A DNA stretch of 64,000 nucleotides from Verrucomicrobiota bacterium. GTDB lineage: Bacteria; Verrucomicrobiota; Verrucomicrobiia; Chthoniobacterales; Chthoniobacteraceae. This document shows positions 8,887 to 17,826 of this stretch, piece by piece (position 1 is the stretch's first letter; each line of letters opens with the position of its first letter). Below the pieces are notes generated by a model. The model saw only the letters and a program-made list of their open reading frames with translations, ran no database searches and was not told where the DNA came from. Both the position numbers and the translations under genes were made by a program. The DNA lies in the NCBI GenBank assembly GCA_009885995.1, contig VFJQ01000029.1:17503-81502 (forward strand). Reading direction: 5' to 3'.

Positions 8887-10137
8887 TTAGCCCTCGAAGG
8901 CCCGCACGCACAACGTCACGTTGTGCCCGCCGAAGCCGAAGCTGTTGTTGAGCGTGACCTTCACCTTCTTCTCCCGCGCGGTGTGCGGGGTGAAGTCGAG
9001 GTCGCACTCTTCACCGGGGTTATCGAGGTTGATCGTCGGCGGGATGATGCCGGTCTCGATCACTTTCGCGCACACGACGGTCTCGACCACGCCGGCGGCG
9101 CCGAGCAGGTGGCCGGTCATCGATTTGGTGCTGCTGACGGTGAGGCCGTTCTTGGCGAAGTCGCCGAAGACCGCCTTCACCGCGCGCACCTCGGCGATGT
9201 CGCCGACGGGGGTGCTCGTGCCGTGTGCGTTCACGTAATCGATCTGCTCGGGATTCACGCCCGCGAGCTGCATCGCGCGGCGCATCGAGCGCTGGGCCTG
9301 CTCGTGGTTCGGCAGCGGGGCGCTCATGTGGAAGGCGTCGGCGGTGAGGCTGTAGCCGGCGATCTCCGCGTAGATGCGTGCGCCGCGGGCCAGCGCGTGC
9401 TCGAGCAGTTCGATCACGACGATGCCCGCGCCTTCACCCATCACGAAACCGTCGCGGTCCTTGTCCCACGGACGGCTGGCGCGCGTGGGGTCGTCGTTGC
9501 GCGTCGAGAGCGCCTTCATCGCCGCGAAGCCGCCGATGCCGAGCGGGACGATCGCTGCTTCACTGCCGCCGGCGACGAACGCATCCGCCTCTCCGTCGCG
9601 GATCATGCGCCACGCTTCGCCGATCGAGTGCGCGCTGGTGGCGCACGCGGAGACGGGCGCGTAGTTCGGGCCCTGCAGGCCGTATTCCATGGAGACGATG
9701 CCGCTGGCCATGTTCACGATGAGGCTCGGGATCATGAACGGCGAAAGCCGCGACGGCCCCCGCTGCATGAGCACGGTGTGCTGGTCCTCGGTCGTTTTCA
9801 GTCCGCCGATGCCGCTGCCGACGATGCAGCCGAAGCGTTCCGGATCGCCGATCGGCCCGGTGAGCCCGGCGTCGGCCATCGCGCACTTTGCAGCTCCGAC
9901 GGCGAGGTGCGTGAAGCGATCCGTGCGGTTCACGTCCTTGGGCGTCTTGAACTGCGACTGCGCGTGGAAATCGCGCACTTCTGCGGCGATGCGGCATTTG
10001 TATTCGGTCACGTCGAAGTGCGTGATCGGCCCGACACCGCTGACCCCGTTGATCAGGTTGTTCCAGAACGTGGTGATATCGTTGCCCACGGGCGTGGTGA
10101 CGCCCATTCCTGTGATGACGACGCGGCGTTGGCTCAT
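8887..10137 (-). CDS. fabF: Beta-ketoacyl-ACP synthase II
   Basis: 416 residues, the usual length for FabF (KAS II). It condenses malonyl-ACP with acyl-ACP in fatty-acid elongation in the cytoplasm. The Cys nucleophile lies in VSACATSAHSIGEA (Cys165), and the two active-site histidines lie in NAHGTSTPVGD and MTGHLLGAAG. The N-terminus RRVVITGMGVTTPVG and the C-terminal NNSFGFGGHN are classical. No acpP or fabG is adjacent, so it is not in a visible fab operon. Confidence 0.95.
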   Translation of the reverse strand: MSQRRVVITGMGVTTPVGNDITTFWNNLINGVSGVGPITHFDVTEYKCRIAAEVRDFHAQSQFKTPKDVNRTDRFTHLAVGAAKCAMADAGLTGPIGDPERFGCIVGSGIGGLKTTEDQHTVLMQRGPSRLSPFMIPSLIVNMASGIVSMEYGLQGPNYAPVSACATSAHSIGEAWRMIRDGEADAFVAGGSEAAIVPLGIGGFAAMKALSTRNDDPTRASRPWDKDRDGFVMGEGAGIVVIELLEHALARGARIYAEIAGYSLTADAFHMSAPLPNHEQAQRSMRRAMQLAGVNPEQIDYVNAHGTSTPVGDIAEVRAVKAVFGDFAKNGLTVSSTKSMTGHLLGAAGVVETVVCAKVIETGIIPPTINLDNPGEECDLDFTPHTAREKKVKVTLNNSFGFGGHNVTLCVRAFEG

Positions 10138-10196
10138 GGTGCGAAAAAGGGCGGGTAGGGGAGCGCGGAACCCCTAAGCGGGCAAGGGAAAGTGTG

Positions 10197-10266
10197 TGGG
10201 CAGGGGGCAGGAGACAGGGGACAGGGGTCAGCCCTGCTGCCTGCCTCCTGCCTCCTGCCTCCTGAG
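10197..10266. repeat. GGCAGGGGGCAGGAG-type inverted repeat
   Basis: Short direct repeats rich in GGCAGG/GACAGG are followed by their complement (GCCTCCTGCCTCCTG), forming an imperfect hairpin at the 3' end of the lipoprotein gene. Similar GGAGCAGGG-type tracts occur in the prophage at 49161-49200 and 58986-59061. Confidence 0.65.
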
Positions 10267-10704
10267 CTACCGCCGCTGCTGGAGCAGGCCGTATTCGGAA
10301 CGCAGACTGCGCACTTCGCTGTCGAGTGAGCGCACTTCGCTCTCGCTGATGTCGCTGCTGCCGCGCGTCTCGACAATGCGCGCGCGCACGCTGCTCGTGC
10401 GCCCGCCGCCGCCCGCGCGATCGACTTCATCGAGCTGCGAAAGCATGCGGTTGAGTTGGCCGCGCTGCCGGCTGATCTCCGCGGCGTTGCTCCGGCTCTC
10501 GGCTTGCAGGCCGCCCGTCTCCGAGCGAGCCGAAGACGTGCGTCCGCGTTCGAGCGACACGGCGTCATTCAGCGCGCCCTGCCGCTGCTTCGCCTTGCCT
10601 TCGCTCCAGCCGAAAAGCCCGCCTTGTGTGGGATCGCCCGTGGTTTCGCAAGCGGTGAGCGCGAGCGCGGCGATGGTGCCGGTGAGGATGAGGTGCGGTT
10701 TCAT
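10267..10704 (-). CDS. Lipoprotein, 145 aa, coiled-coil
   Basis: A lipoprotein signal peptide ends in the lipobox LTAC (MKPHLILTGTIAALALTACE). The mature part is mostly helical heptad-like sequence (AAEISRQRGQLNRMLSQLDE, EVRSLDSEVRSLRSEYGLLQ). It lies one base downstream of the next lipoprotein gene on the same strand, so the two are probably co-transcribed and may act together in the cell envelope. No family is recognised. Confidence 0.7.
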   Translation of the reverse strand: MKPHLILTGTIAALALTACETTGDPTQGGLFGWSEGKAKQRQGALNDAVSLERGRTSSARSETGGLQAESRSNAAEISRQRGQLNRMLSQLDEVDRAGGGGRTSSVRARIVETRGSSDISESEVRSLDSEVRSLRSEYGLLQQRR

Positions 10705-10705
10705 G

Positions 10706-11380
10706 TTAGCGGGCGGCGGTGGCGAGTTCCTGCTTCACGCCGTTCATCTGGCTGATCTGCGATTGGAGGATCTTCTTCTCCTGCTGGAGGGAGTTGTATT
10801 CGGTCTGAAGCTGCGATTTGTCGGCCCCGGCCGGCGCGGAACTGAGCGTATCCTTCGCTTCGACGAGCACGGCGTCCTTGCGCTTCAGCTCGCTGTTCGA
10901 GCGCGAGATGTTCGCGTCGAGGTTCTGCTCCAGCCGCGACGCGTCACCGCGCACATTCTGCCCGGACCGCTTCGCGGCTTTGATGCTGGCGAGCTCGGAG
11001 CGCTGGGAGGAGATGTTCTTCCGCAGGCTCGCATTGTAAGACTCCGCGCTCTGCCGTTCGCTGCGCGCTTCGCTGATCATCCCGCGCAGCCGCGCTTCCT
11101 CCGACGCGTAGCCCGTCTTCTTTTTCGCGACGTGCGAGCCGTAAGCGTGGCCCGCGACTCCGCCCGCTGCGCCGCCGACAGCGGCGCCGGTCACGATGGA
11201 GCGCGTGCCGCCGCCCGTCGCCGCGCCGATGAGCCCGCCGAGGATCGCACCGCCGACGGCACCCGCGAGCGTGCCTTCGGTCTTGGTGCGTTGCGTGTCG
11301 TCCTTGATGTTGGCGCAACCGCTGACGAGCAGCGAGCCGGCGCAGAGGAGTGAGGTGGCTTGGAGGATGCGGGTGTTCAT
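10706..11380 (-). CDS. Lipoprotein with glycine-zipper segment, 224 aa
   Basis: The lipobox LVSGC follows MNTRILQATSLLCAGSL. After it comes a glycine-zipper region (GAVGGAILGGLIGAATGGG, GAAVGGAAGGVAG) of the type seen in outer-membrane SlyB/YMGG-like lipoproteins, then a long coiled coil (residues about 80-224). It is paired with the lipoprotein gene downstream. A role in outer-membrane structure is an inference. Confidence 0.75.
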   Translation of the reverse strand: MNTRILQATSLLCAGSLLVSGCANIKDDTQRTKTEGTLAGAVGGAILGGLIGAATGGGTRSIVTGAAVGGAAGGVAGHAYGSHVAKKKTGYASEEARLRGMISEARSERQSAESYNASLRKNISSQRSELASIKAAKRSGQNVRGDASRLEQNLDANISRSNSELKRKDAVLVEAKDTLSSAPAGADKSQLQTEYNSLQQEKKILQSQISQMNGVKQELATAAR

Positions 11381-11431
11381 AGTTGGATGGTTGCGGGTTC
11401 GGTTGAAATCGGGCGGCAGATTGCCGGGTGG

Positions 11432-13321
11432 TCAGTCTTTTTGCAATGCCTTGAGTTCATCGCGGAAGCCGCCGTCCACGCGCGTATCGAATGGCTGGAC
11501 CTTGAGCACATGCCGCCGCAGGAGCTGCGCGACCTTGGTGCGCCAGCCAATGCCGGCGCTGGAGACTTCGTCTTCGAGCTTGTCGAAGGCCGCGCGCAGC
11601 GTGTCGGGATCGACTTTACCGAGCCGCTTGGCCGCGAGCAGGTAGGCCGTTTCCGCGTCGATGATGCCGCGCTCGATCGCATCCTCGGACCGGCGGTATT
11701 GCTCGATGTCCTCGGGTTTGAAGTTCGGCCGCGCCTGCACGACCGCGATCAATTGCTGGTTCACTTCCGCGTTGTGCAGCATCCGCGAGAGCTGCTCCGC
11801 GGCATCCTGTGCGAGGTGCGCTTCGCGAAGCACCGTGGCCGGGTCGCTCGCGATCGAACTCGGCGACGGCGGCGGAGTCGAAGGCGTCGGCACGATGTCG
11901 GTCTGCGTGACGACCGCCGGCGTGTCGCGTTTCGCGAGGAGCTTCTTGCCCCAGCGATTGAACGCGTAGCCCGCGCCGAGCGCGACGACGATGAGGAAGA
12001 CCAGTCCGACGACCGCCACGAGGATCGGACCCATCGAGGTGGGCTTCGGACGCGCGGGCGCCTCGACAGGCGGTGGCTGCGCCGGCCTCGGCGGGATCGT
12101 CGGCGGCAGCGCCATCGACGGCTTGGGAATCGCCGGCGGCGGCACAGGGGGCGGCGCCATCGGCGGCACGGTGGGCAGATTCGCCGAAGGTGGCGTCGTG
12201 GCCTTCGCTGCCGCCGACGAGGGCGGGCGGGTCGGAGGCGGAGGCGCGATGTCCGGCGATGCGGCCATCGTCGCGTCGAACGAACTTTCATCGATCGCGA
12301 GTCCGAGCTGATCGCGCAGCCCGCGCATGCTCGTCGGGCGCTGTTCGGCATCTTTCGCGAGCATCGATTCGAGCAGCGCGGAGATGCGCGGCGGGAGCCA
12401 CGCGAGTTTTTCCATCGGCGGCGGCTGCACGAGGTGCTGCGTGACCACGCGCGTGAGCGAACCCTCGAACAGCGGCTTGCCCGTGAGCATGAACCACAGC
12501 GTGACGCCGAGGGAGTAGATGTCGGAGCGGAAATCGACGGGGCGATCCTCGAGTTGCTCGGGCGAGGCGAAGTGCGCCGTGCCCACGAAGCCGTGCCGAT
12601 CCGACGCGACCGTGAGATCCGCCGCCGCGCTGTCCGCCCCGGTGTGCTTCGCAAGGCCGAAGTCGATCACCTTCACCGTGAACTCGTCCGGCACACGCCC
12701 GGTGACCATGAGGTTCGAGGGCTTGATGTCGCGATGCACGACCGAGTGATCCTGCGCGACGACGAGCGCGGCGGTGACTTGCTGGGTGATCTCCAGCGCG
12801 AGCTTCAGTTCCAGCGGCCCGCGCCGCTCGATGAGCTGATGCACGGTCTGCCCGTCGCAAAACTCCATCGCGTAAAAGTGCGTCTCGCCCACACGGCCGA
12901 GGCGCAGGACGGACGCGATATTCCCGTGCCGCAGCTTCGCCGCCGAGCGCGCCTCGCGCAGGAAGCGCTCCGCCGCGTCGCGATTGCCGAGCGCGTTCGG
13001 GCTGATGACTTTCAGCGCCACCGGGACCTGCAGGTCCGCATCGATCGCCTTATAAGTGATGCCCATCGCACCGCGCCCGAGTTCCCACAGCGTGCCGTCG
13101 GCCTTGCGCAGGATTTCGTAGCTCTCGAACCGCTCCGGCAACTGACCCGGCGCGAGCGGTGGTGGCATGGGCTGCGATTCACCGGCGCTGATCGGCCCGC
13201 CCGGGAAGCCGCCCGTGCCCGCGAGCCCGCTGCCCGCCGCCGAGTCCGTCAGCGCACCGCCGCAGCGCGTGCAGACTCGGGCCGCGGGCAAATTTTCTGT
13301 CTGGCAGGCAGGACAACGCAT
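11432..13321 (-). CDS. Serine/threonine protein kinase with zinc ribbon and TM anchor
   Basis: 629 residues. An N-terminal zinc ribbon (Cys3, Cys6, Cys17, Cys20) precedes a PknB-type kinase domain: glycine loop LGRGAMGITY, Lys104 in VALKVI, catalytic HRDIKPSNL (Asp198) and DFG at about 220. After a Pro-rich linker (PPPPTRPPSS, PPVPPPAIPKP) there is one membrane helix (GPILVAVVGLVFLIVVALGA) and a roughly 170-residue external C-terminal part. An upstream in-frame ATG at 13396 was rejected because the zinc-ribbon Met at 13321 is the natural N-terminus of this subtype. The sensed signal and substrates are unknown. Confidence 0.88.
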   Translation of the reverse strand: MRCPACQTENLPAARVCTRCGGALTDSAAGSGLAGTGGFPGGPISAGESQPMPPPLAPGQLPERFESYEILRKADGTLWELGRGAMGITYKAIDADLQVPVALKVISPNALGNRDAAERFLREARSAAKLRHGNIASVLRLGRVGETHFYAMEFCDGQTVHQLIERRGPLELKLALEITQQVTAALVVAQDHSVVHRDIKPSNLMVTGRVPDEFTVKVIDFGLAKHTGADSAAADLTVASDRHGFVGTAHFASPEQLEDRPVDFRSDIYSLGVTLWFMLTGKPLFEGSLTRVVTQHLVQPPPMEKLAWLPPRISALLESMLAKDAEQRPTSMRGLRDQLGLAIDESSFDATMAASPDIAPPPPTRPPSSAAAKATTPPSANLPTVPPMAPPPVPPPAIPKPSMALPPTIPPRPAQPPPVEAPARPKPTSMGPILVAVVGLVFLIVVALGAGYAFNRWGKKLLAKRDTPAVVTQTDIVPTPSTPPPSPSSIASDPATVLREAHLAQDAAEQLSRMLHNAEVNQQLIAVVQARPNFKPEDIEQYRRSEDAIERGIIDAETAYLLAAKRLGKVDPDTLRAAFDKLEDEVSSAGIGWRTKVAQLLRRHVLKVQPFDTRVDGGFRDELKALQKD

Positions 13322-13414
13322 GAGAAGGGCGCGAACGAACCGTCTCGCCCGCCTGCGCGCAAGTCCGGAGCGAAGCATTGCGCACCGCGCCGGCACTCCT
13401 ACACTCCCGCGCCC

Positions 13415-14251
13415 ATGAAACCCGCCCTTCGCGTTTTCCTCGTCGCCATCTCATCCGCCGCGCTGCTTTCCGCCTGCGGCAAAAAGGAGGGCGAGGTGAC
13501 CAGCGAAGCCGAGCAGGCGCTGCCGAAGGAGGAGCAGATGCCGACGCCCGCAGCGGCTCCCGGCTCGGAGGCACCCGTCGTCGCCGCTCCCGATGCACCC
13601 GCTCCCACCGCGCCGGAAGAGAAGACGAACGCGGACTTCGAGGTGTGGTTTGCCAAATACAAACTCGACCTCAACGACCCGAAGATGCTCGACGCCGATA
13701 CGGACGGCGACGGCTTCAGCAACCGCGACGAATTCCTCGCCGACAGCAATCCGCTCGACCCCGGGATGCGTCCCGGCATCCACCCGGCGATCCGGCTCAA
13801 GGAATACACCGAGGTGCGGCTGCCCTTCGTGTTGCGCGCTGTGCAGGGCGAGACGGCCACGGTCGAGTTCGATAGCGATGGCACCGGCAAGCAGGAGAAG
13901 GTGCGCAAGGGCGACACGATCAAGGGCACGAAGCTGAAGGTCGATCGCGTCGAGACCCGCACCGACTTCGACAAGCACGGCGTGAAAGTGGACATGTCGC
14001 AAGTCGTGCTCACCGACGCCGACACGAACGACCGCGTGGTCGCGCTCAAGGATCTGCCCACGCGCACCAGCGCCACCTTCGCCACGCTCGTGAGCGCCGA
14101 TGGAAAGGACACGCTCAAGGTCCGCGAGGGCGAGAGCTTCACATGGCCGAGTGAGCCGGGCAGCAGCTACAAGGTCATCGACCTGCGCATGGATCAGGTC
14201 GTGGTGAAGGACGAGGCGAGCGGGAAGACGGTCACCATCCCACGCCAGTAA
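13415..14251 (+). CDS. Lipoprotein with thrombospondin-type-3-like Asp motif
   Basis: 278 residues. The signal peptide ends in a lipobox (SSAALLSAC). A Pro/Ala/Glu-rich linker leads to a calcium-binding-like motif, DADTDGDGFSNRDEFLADSN, as in type-3 thrombospondin repeats. The C-terminal half is beta-rich (TATVEFDSDGTGKQEKVRKG). It recalls Amuc_1099-type envelope proteins of Akkermansia pilus-like clusters, but that link is tentative. It is followed without a gap by the TauE gene. Confidence 0.6.
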   Translation: MKPALRVFLVAISSAALLSACGKKEGEVTSEAEQALPKEEQMPTPAAAPGSEAPVVAAPDAPAPTAPEEKTNADFEVWFAKYKLDLNDPKMLDADTDGDGFSNRDEFLADSNPLDPGMRPGIHPAIRLKEYTEVRLPFVLRAVQGETATVEFDSDGTGKQEKVRKGDTIKGTKLKVDRVETRTDFDKHGVKVDMSQVVLTDADTNDRVVALKDLPTRTSATFATLVSADGKDTLKVREGESFTWPSEPGSSYKVIDLRMDQVVVKDEASGKTVTIPRQ

Positions 14252-15007
14252 GTGCTCACCGAAGCGCTCGCGCTCTGCGCCATCGGGGCCGCTGCGGGCG
14301 CGGTGAATGCTGTCGCCGGCGGGGGCACGCTGCTCACGTTTCCTGCGCTGATTTTCTTCGGCACGACGGCCATCGTCGCGAACGCCACGAACACGCTCGC
14401 GCTGTTCCTCGGCACGGCGGGCAGCATCTTCAGTTTCCGGCGCCAGCTCGCGGTGGTGAAGCCGTGGCTGATCCGCTTCGTGCCCGTGAGCATCCTCGGC
14501 GGCTGGCTCGGCAGCGTGCTGCTCACGCGCACCAGCGAGCGCGTCTTCGCGCAACTCGTCCCCTTCCTCCTGCTCTTCGCCACGGTCGTCTTCATCGCGC
14601 AGGGCGTGTTCCGGCGGTTCGCGGCGCCGGAGCACCCGCACCGGCGCATGGTGTGGGGCGCGATCGTCTTTCAGTTCGGTGTCGCGGTCTATGGCGGTTA
14701 CTTCGGCGCGGGCATCGGCATCCTCATGCTCGCGTCGCTCGGCTTCCTCGGCCTCGGCGACCTGCACGAGATCAACGCGCTCAAGAACGTGCTCGCCGGC
14801 GTGATCAACTTCACCGCCGCCGTCTGGTTCGTCGCGAGCGGCCTCATCGACTGGCCGCGTGCGGCGATCGTGACCGTGGGCGCGGTCGGCGGCTATTTCC
14901 TCGGCGCGCACTACTCGCAGCGTCTTCCGCAGAAGCTCGTGCGCCACGCGATCACCGCCGCTGGCCTCGCGATCTCGGCGGTGATGTTTTGGCGGCAGCT
15001 TCGCTAG
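14252..15007 (+). CDS. TauE/SafE family sulfite-exporter-like permease
   Basis: 251 residues with about eight hydrophobic helices. The family motifs GAVNAVAGGGTLLTFPALIF (first repeat) and VYGGYFGAGIGILMLASLG (second repeat) are both present. It probably moves small sulfur-containing or organic anions across the inner membrane; the substrate is not predictable. The start is a GTG directly after the TAA of the preceding lipoprotein gene, consistent with re-initiation in one operon. Confidence 0.85.
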   Translation: MLTEALALCAIGAAAGAVNAVAGGGTLLTFPALIFFGTTAIVANATNTLALFLGTAGSIFSFRRQLAVVKPWLIRFVPVSILGGWLGSVLLTRTSERVFAQLVPFLLLFATVVFIAQGVFRRFAAPEHPHRRMVWGAIVFQFGVAVYGGYFGAGIGILMLASLGFLGLGDLHEINALKNVLAGVINFTAAVWFVASGLIDWPRAAIVTVGAVGGYFLGAHYSQRLPQKLVRHAITAAGLAISAVMFWRQLR

Positions 15008-15075
15008 CCGCAGGTGGGTAGGAACATCGCGCTTGCCGCGAATTGCCGCGCGGAGACGATGCGCACGCTTCCCGC

Positions 15076-17637
15076 ATGAGCCGACGTCACTTTCAACGCA
15101 GAGGCGCAGAGAGCGCAGAGGGACGCAGAGGATTCTTTTTTTCCTCTGCGCTCCTTTGCGGCCTCTGCGCCTCTGCGTTGATCGCCACGGCCGCGCGTGC
15201 CGTGGACGCTGATGAGGTGAAGGAGAAGCTGATCGCCGGTGCCTACGAGGAAGTGATCGCCGCTGCGCCCAAGGAGCCTGACGACGCAGCGTGGCCGCTC
15301 ATGCAAGCCGAGGCGCTCGCGGCGCTGGGGCGCTGGAAGGAAGCGAAGGACGTGATCGAGAAGGGGATCGAGAGATTCAACAATGACCTCGAACTGCGGT
15401 TCGCGCTCTACGAAGCGGCACGGCAGACCGGCGTGAGCGATGAAGCGAAGCGGCGTTTGGATGAACTCGACCGGCTCGCCGGTTCGCGGGAGTGGGCGTA
15501 TCGCTCGCCGTCGCAGCGCGTGGCGCTCGGACGGATCGCGCTGCTCGTCGGCGCGGACCCGAAGAAGGTGCTGGAGCTGTTCTACGACCCGACGCGGAAG
15601 GAGAAGCCGGACTACCGCGGGACGTGGCTCGCAAGCGGCGACCTCGCGCTGGAGAAGAATGACTTCGCGCTCGCCTCGCGCACGTTCGCGACGGCGGCGA
15701 AAAAGTTTTCCGAAGACCCTGACGTGTGGTTCGGCCTCGCGCGGGCTTTCGCGCCGAGCGACACACGCGAGTCCGTCGCGGCGATCGAGAAGGCGCTGGA
15801 GTTCAACCCGCGTCACGTCGGTGCGCACCTCTTGCTCGCCGAGCACCACATCGATGGCGAGCGCTACACCGAGGCCGACGCGGCGATCGGCGAGGCGCTG
15901 AAAACCAATCCGCACTCGCCCGAGGCTCACGCACTGCGCGCGGTGCTGGCGCATCTTCGCGGGGACGAAGCGAACGAGAAGCTCGCCAAGGCAACGGCGC
16001 TCCAGCAATGGCCGACGAACCCGGCGGTGCCGCATCTCATCGGGCGGAAGCTCTCGCAGAAGTATCGCTTCGCCGAGGGCGCGGCGCTCCAGCGCGAGGC
16101 GCTGAAGTTCGATGCGGCCTTTCTCCCCGCGAAGGCGCAACTCGCGAACGATCTGCTCCGACTCGGCGAGGACGGGGAAGGTTGGAAGCTCGCCGAGGAA
16201 GTGCAGGCCGCCGATCCCTACGACGTGATCGCCTTCAACCTCGTGACGCTGCGCGACGCGATCAAAGGCTTCCGCTCGTTGGAGAGCGAGCACTTCACCG
16301 TGCGCATGAGCCCGCACGAGGCGGACGTGTATGGCGACCGCGTGCTCGCCTTGCTGGAGCGCGCGCACGACACGCTCTCGGCGAAATACGGGCTCACGCT
16401 GCGGCAGAAAACGATCGTCGAAATCTTCGACGACCAGAAAGACTTCGCGATCCGCACCTTCGGCCTGCCAGGCGGGGCGGGGTATCTCGGCGTGTGCTTC
16501 GGGCGCGTGATCACCGCGAACAGCCCCGCGGCGCGGCCCGGCTCGACGTCGAGCTGGGAGGCGATCCTGTGGCACGAGTTCACGCACGTCATCACGCTGA
16601 CGCTCACGAAGAACAAAATGCCGCGCTGGCTGAGCGAAGGCATCAGCGTCTTCGAGGAGCGGCAGCAGCGCGGCAATTGGGGCGAGCAGATGAAGCCGCG
16701 CTATCGTGCGATGATCCTCAACGACGAGGAGTTCACGCCCGTCTCGCGGCTGAGCAATGCGTTCATGCGGCCCAAGTCGCCGGTGCATCTTGGTTTCGCG
16801 TATTACGAGTCGTCGCTTGTCGTCGAGTGGCTTATCGAGCGCTTTGGATTGGAGAAGATGAAGGCGCTGCTCGCCGATCTCGCGCGCGGTGTGGAGATCA
16901 ACGCCGCGCTCGCCACGCACTTCGCGTCGATCGAGACGCTCGACGATGAATTCGCCGGCCACGCGCGCCGGCTCGCGAATGCCGTTGGGCCGCAGGTCGA
17001 TTGGGAAAAGCCCAAGCCGCGCGAGCTGCGCACGGCCGAATCCGCTGCGCAAATTCTCGCCGAGAAACCGACCAACTACGACGCCATCCTCAGCTACGCC
17101 GAGCACCTGCTCGACGCGAAGAAGTGGGCCGAAGCGAAGGAGCCGCTGCAAAAGCTCATCGAGCTCTACCCCGAGCAGCGCGATGCGGATGGCGCCTATG
17201 CGATGCTCGCGAAAGCGCAGCGCGAACTCGGCGAGATCGACGCGGAAGTCGCCACGCTCACGAAGCTCGCCGACCTCACGCCCGAGGCGACCGACGCCTT
17301 CGCACGGCTCGCGCAGATTTTCGCCGAGCGCGCGGACTGGCTGAAGGTGCTCGACTACACCGCGCGCTTACAGGCCGTGAACCCACTCGCGCCCGACCCG
17401 CACCGCGCCGCCGCCGAAGCGCACGAAGCGCTCGGCCAGCGCGACGCAGCGATCGCCGCCTATCGGACGATGCTGCGGCTCGATCTGTCCGACGCGCCGG
17501 AAGTCCACTTCCGCCTCGCCCGCCTGCTGCACGCGAATCGCGATCCGGCGGCGAAACGCGAAGTGTTGCTCGCGCTGGAGGAAGCCCCGCGCTTCCGCGC
17601 CGCGCACGAGCTGTTGCTGGAGATCACGCAGCCATGA
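15076..17637 (+). CDS. TPR protein with HExxH peptidase domain
   Basis: 853 residues. The N-terminal hydrophobic export signal (FFFSSALLCGLCASALI) is encoded by a CGCAGAGG repeat (see the repeat entry). TPR-like helices follow (about 30-400), and then a gluzincin-type domain with H500-E501-x-x-H504 in ILWHEFTHVITL and a downstream Glu in MPRWLSEGISVFEER, the pattern of Peptidase_MA-like proteins. More TPR repeats fill the C-terminus. It is probably a periplasmic peptidase or a protein-complex scaffold. Its stop overlaps an ATG at 17634 in the DUF4159 frame. Confidence 0.8.
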   Translation: MSRRHFQRRGAESAEGRRGFFFSSALLCGLCASALIATAARAVDADEVKEKLIAGAYEEVIAAAPKEPDDAAWPLMQAEALAALGRWKEAKDVIEKGIERFNNDLELRFALYEAARQTGVSDEAKRRLDELDRLAGSREWAYRSPSQRVALGRIALLVGADPKKVLELFYDPTRKEKPDYRGTWLASGDLALEKNDFALASRTFATAAKKFSEDPDVWFGLARAFAPSDTRESVAAIEKALEFNPRHVGAHLLLAEHHIDGERYTEADAAIGEALKTNPHSPEAHALRAVLAHLRGDEANEKLAKATALQQWPTNPAVPHLIGRKLSQKYRFAEGAALQREALKFDAAFLPAKAQLANDLLRLGEDGEGWKLAEEVQAADPYDVIAFNLVTLRDAIKGFRSLESEHFTVRMSPHEADVYGDRVLALLERAHDTLSAKYGLTLRQKTIVEIFDDQKDFAIRTFGLPGGAGYLGVCFGRVITANSPAARPGSTSSWEAILWHEFTHVITLTLTKNKMPRWLSEGISVFEERQQRGNWGEQMKPRYRAMILNDEEFTPVSRLSNAFMRPKSPVHLGFAYYESSLVVEWLIERFGLEKMKALLADLARGVEINAALATHFASIETLDDEFAGHARRLANAVGPQVDWEKPKPRELRTAESAAQILAEKPTNYDAILSYAEHLLDAKKWAEAKEPLQKLIELYPEQRDADGAYAMLAKAQRELGEIDAEVATLTKLADLTPEATDAFARLAQIFAERADWLKVLDYTARLQAVNPLAPDPHRAAAEAHEALGQRDAAIAAYRTMLRLDLSDAPEVHFRLARLLHANRDPAAKREVLLALEEAPRFRAAHELLLEITQP
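15093..15181. repeat. CGCAGAGGCGCAGAG inverted repeat inside a CDS
   Basis: The left arm (TCAACGCAGAGGCGCAGAGA and onward) is mirrored by the right arm ending GGCCTCTGCGCCTCTGCGTTGA, separated by a T-rich centre. This CGCAGAG repeat is familiar as a dispersed intergenic element in several phyla. Here it lies within the first 36 codons of the TPR peptidase gene and encodes most of the signal peptide. Confidence 0.85.
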
Positions 17638-17655
17638 GTGAGAACAAGCTCCCCT

Positions 17656-17826
17656 CGCGGGTCATCCTGAGTGGAGCGCCGCTTCGCGAAGCGAAAGGCG
17701 CGGAGTCGAAGGATCCGGTGCTCGCACTGAGCGGCTCTCGCAGCGGGGGCCGCACTGTGCTTCACCGGATCTTTCGACTTCGCTTCGCCCGCCTTTCCGC
17801 CTGCGCTCCGCTCAGGATGACCCGCG
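17656..17826. repeat. GTCATCCTGAG dispersed inverted repeat
   Basis: The ends CGCGGGTCATCCTGAG (17656-17671) and CTCAGGATGACCCGCG (17811-17826) are perfect complements, and the interior is an imperfect palindrome with TCGAAGGATC / GGATCTTTCGA. This is a widely dispersed bacterial repeat type. It separates the ATG at 17634, which overlaps the previous stop, from the coding part of the DUF4159 gene without breaking the frame. Confidence 0.85.

Noticed and set aside
15004..17151. Long minus-strand frame opposite the TPR peptidase gene
   Set aside because: Its product is a low-complexity shadow; the plus strand has the HExxH domain and TPRs.
17001..17816. Long open frame upstream of DUF4159
   Set aside because: It is antiphase to the TPR peptidase coding sequence and then crosses a dispersed repeat; only the part from 17634 or 17817 can be real.
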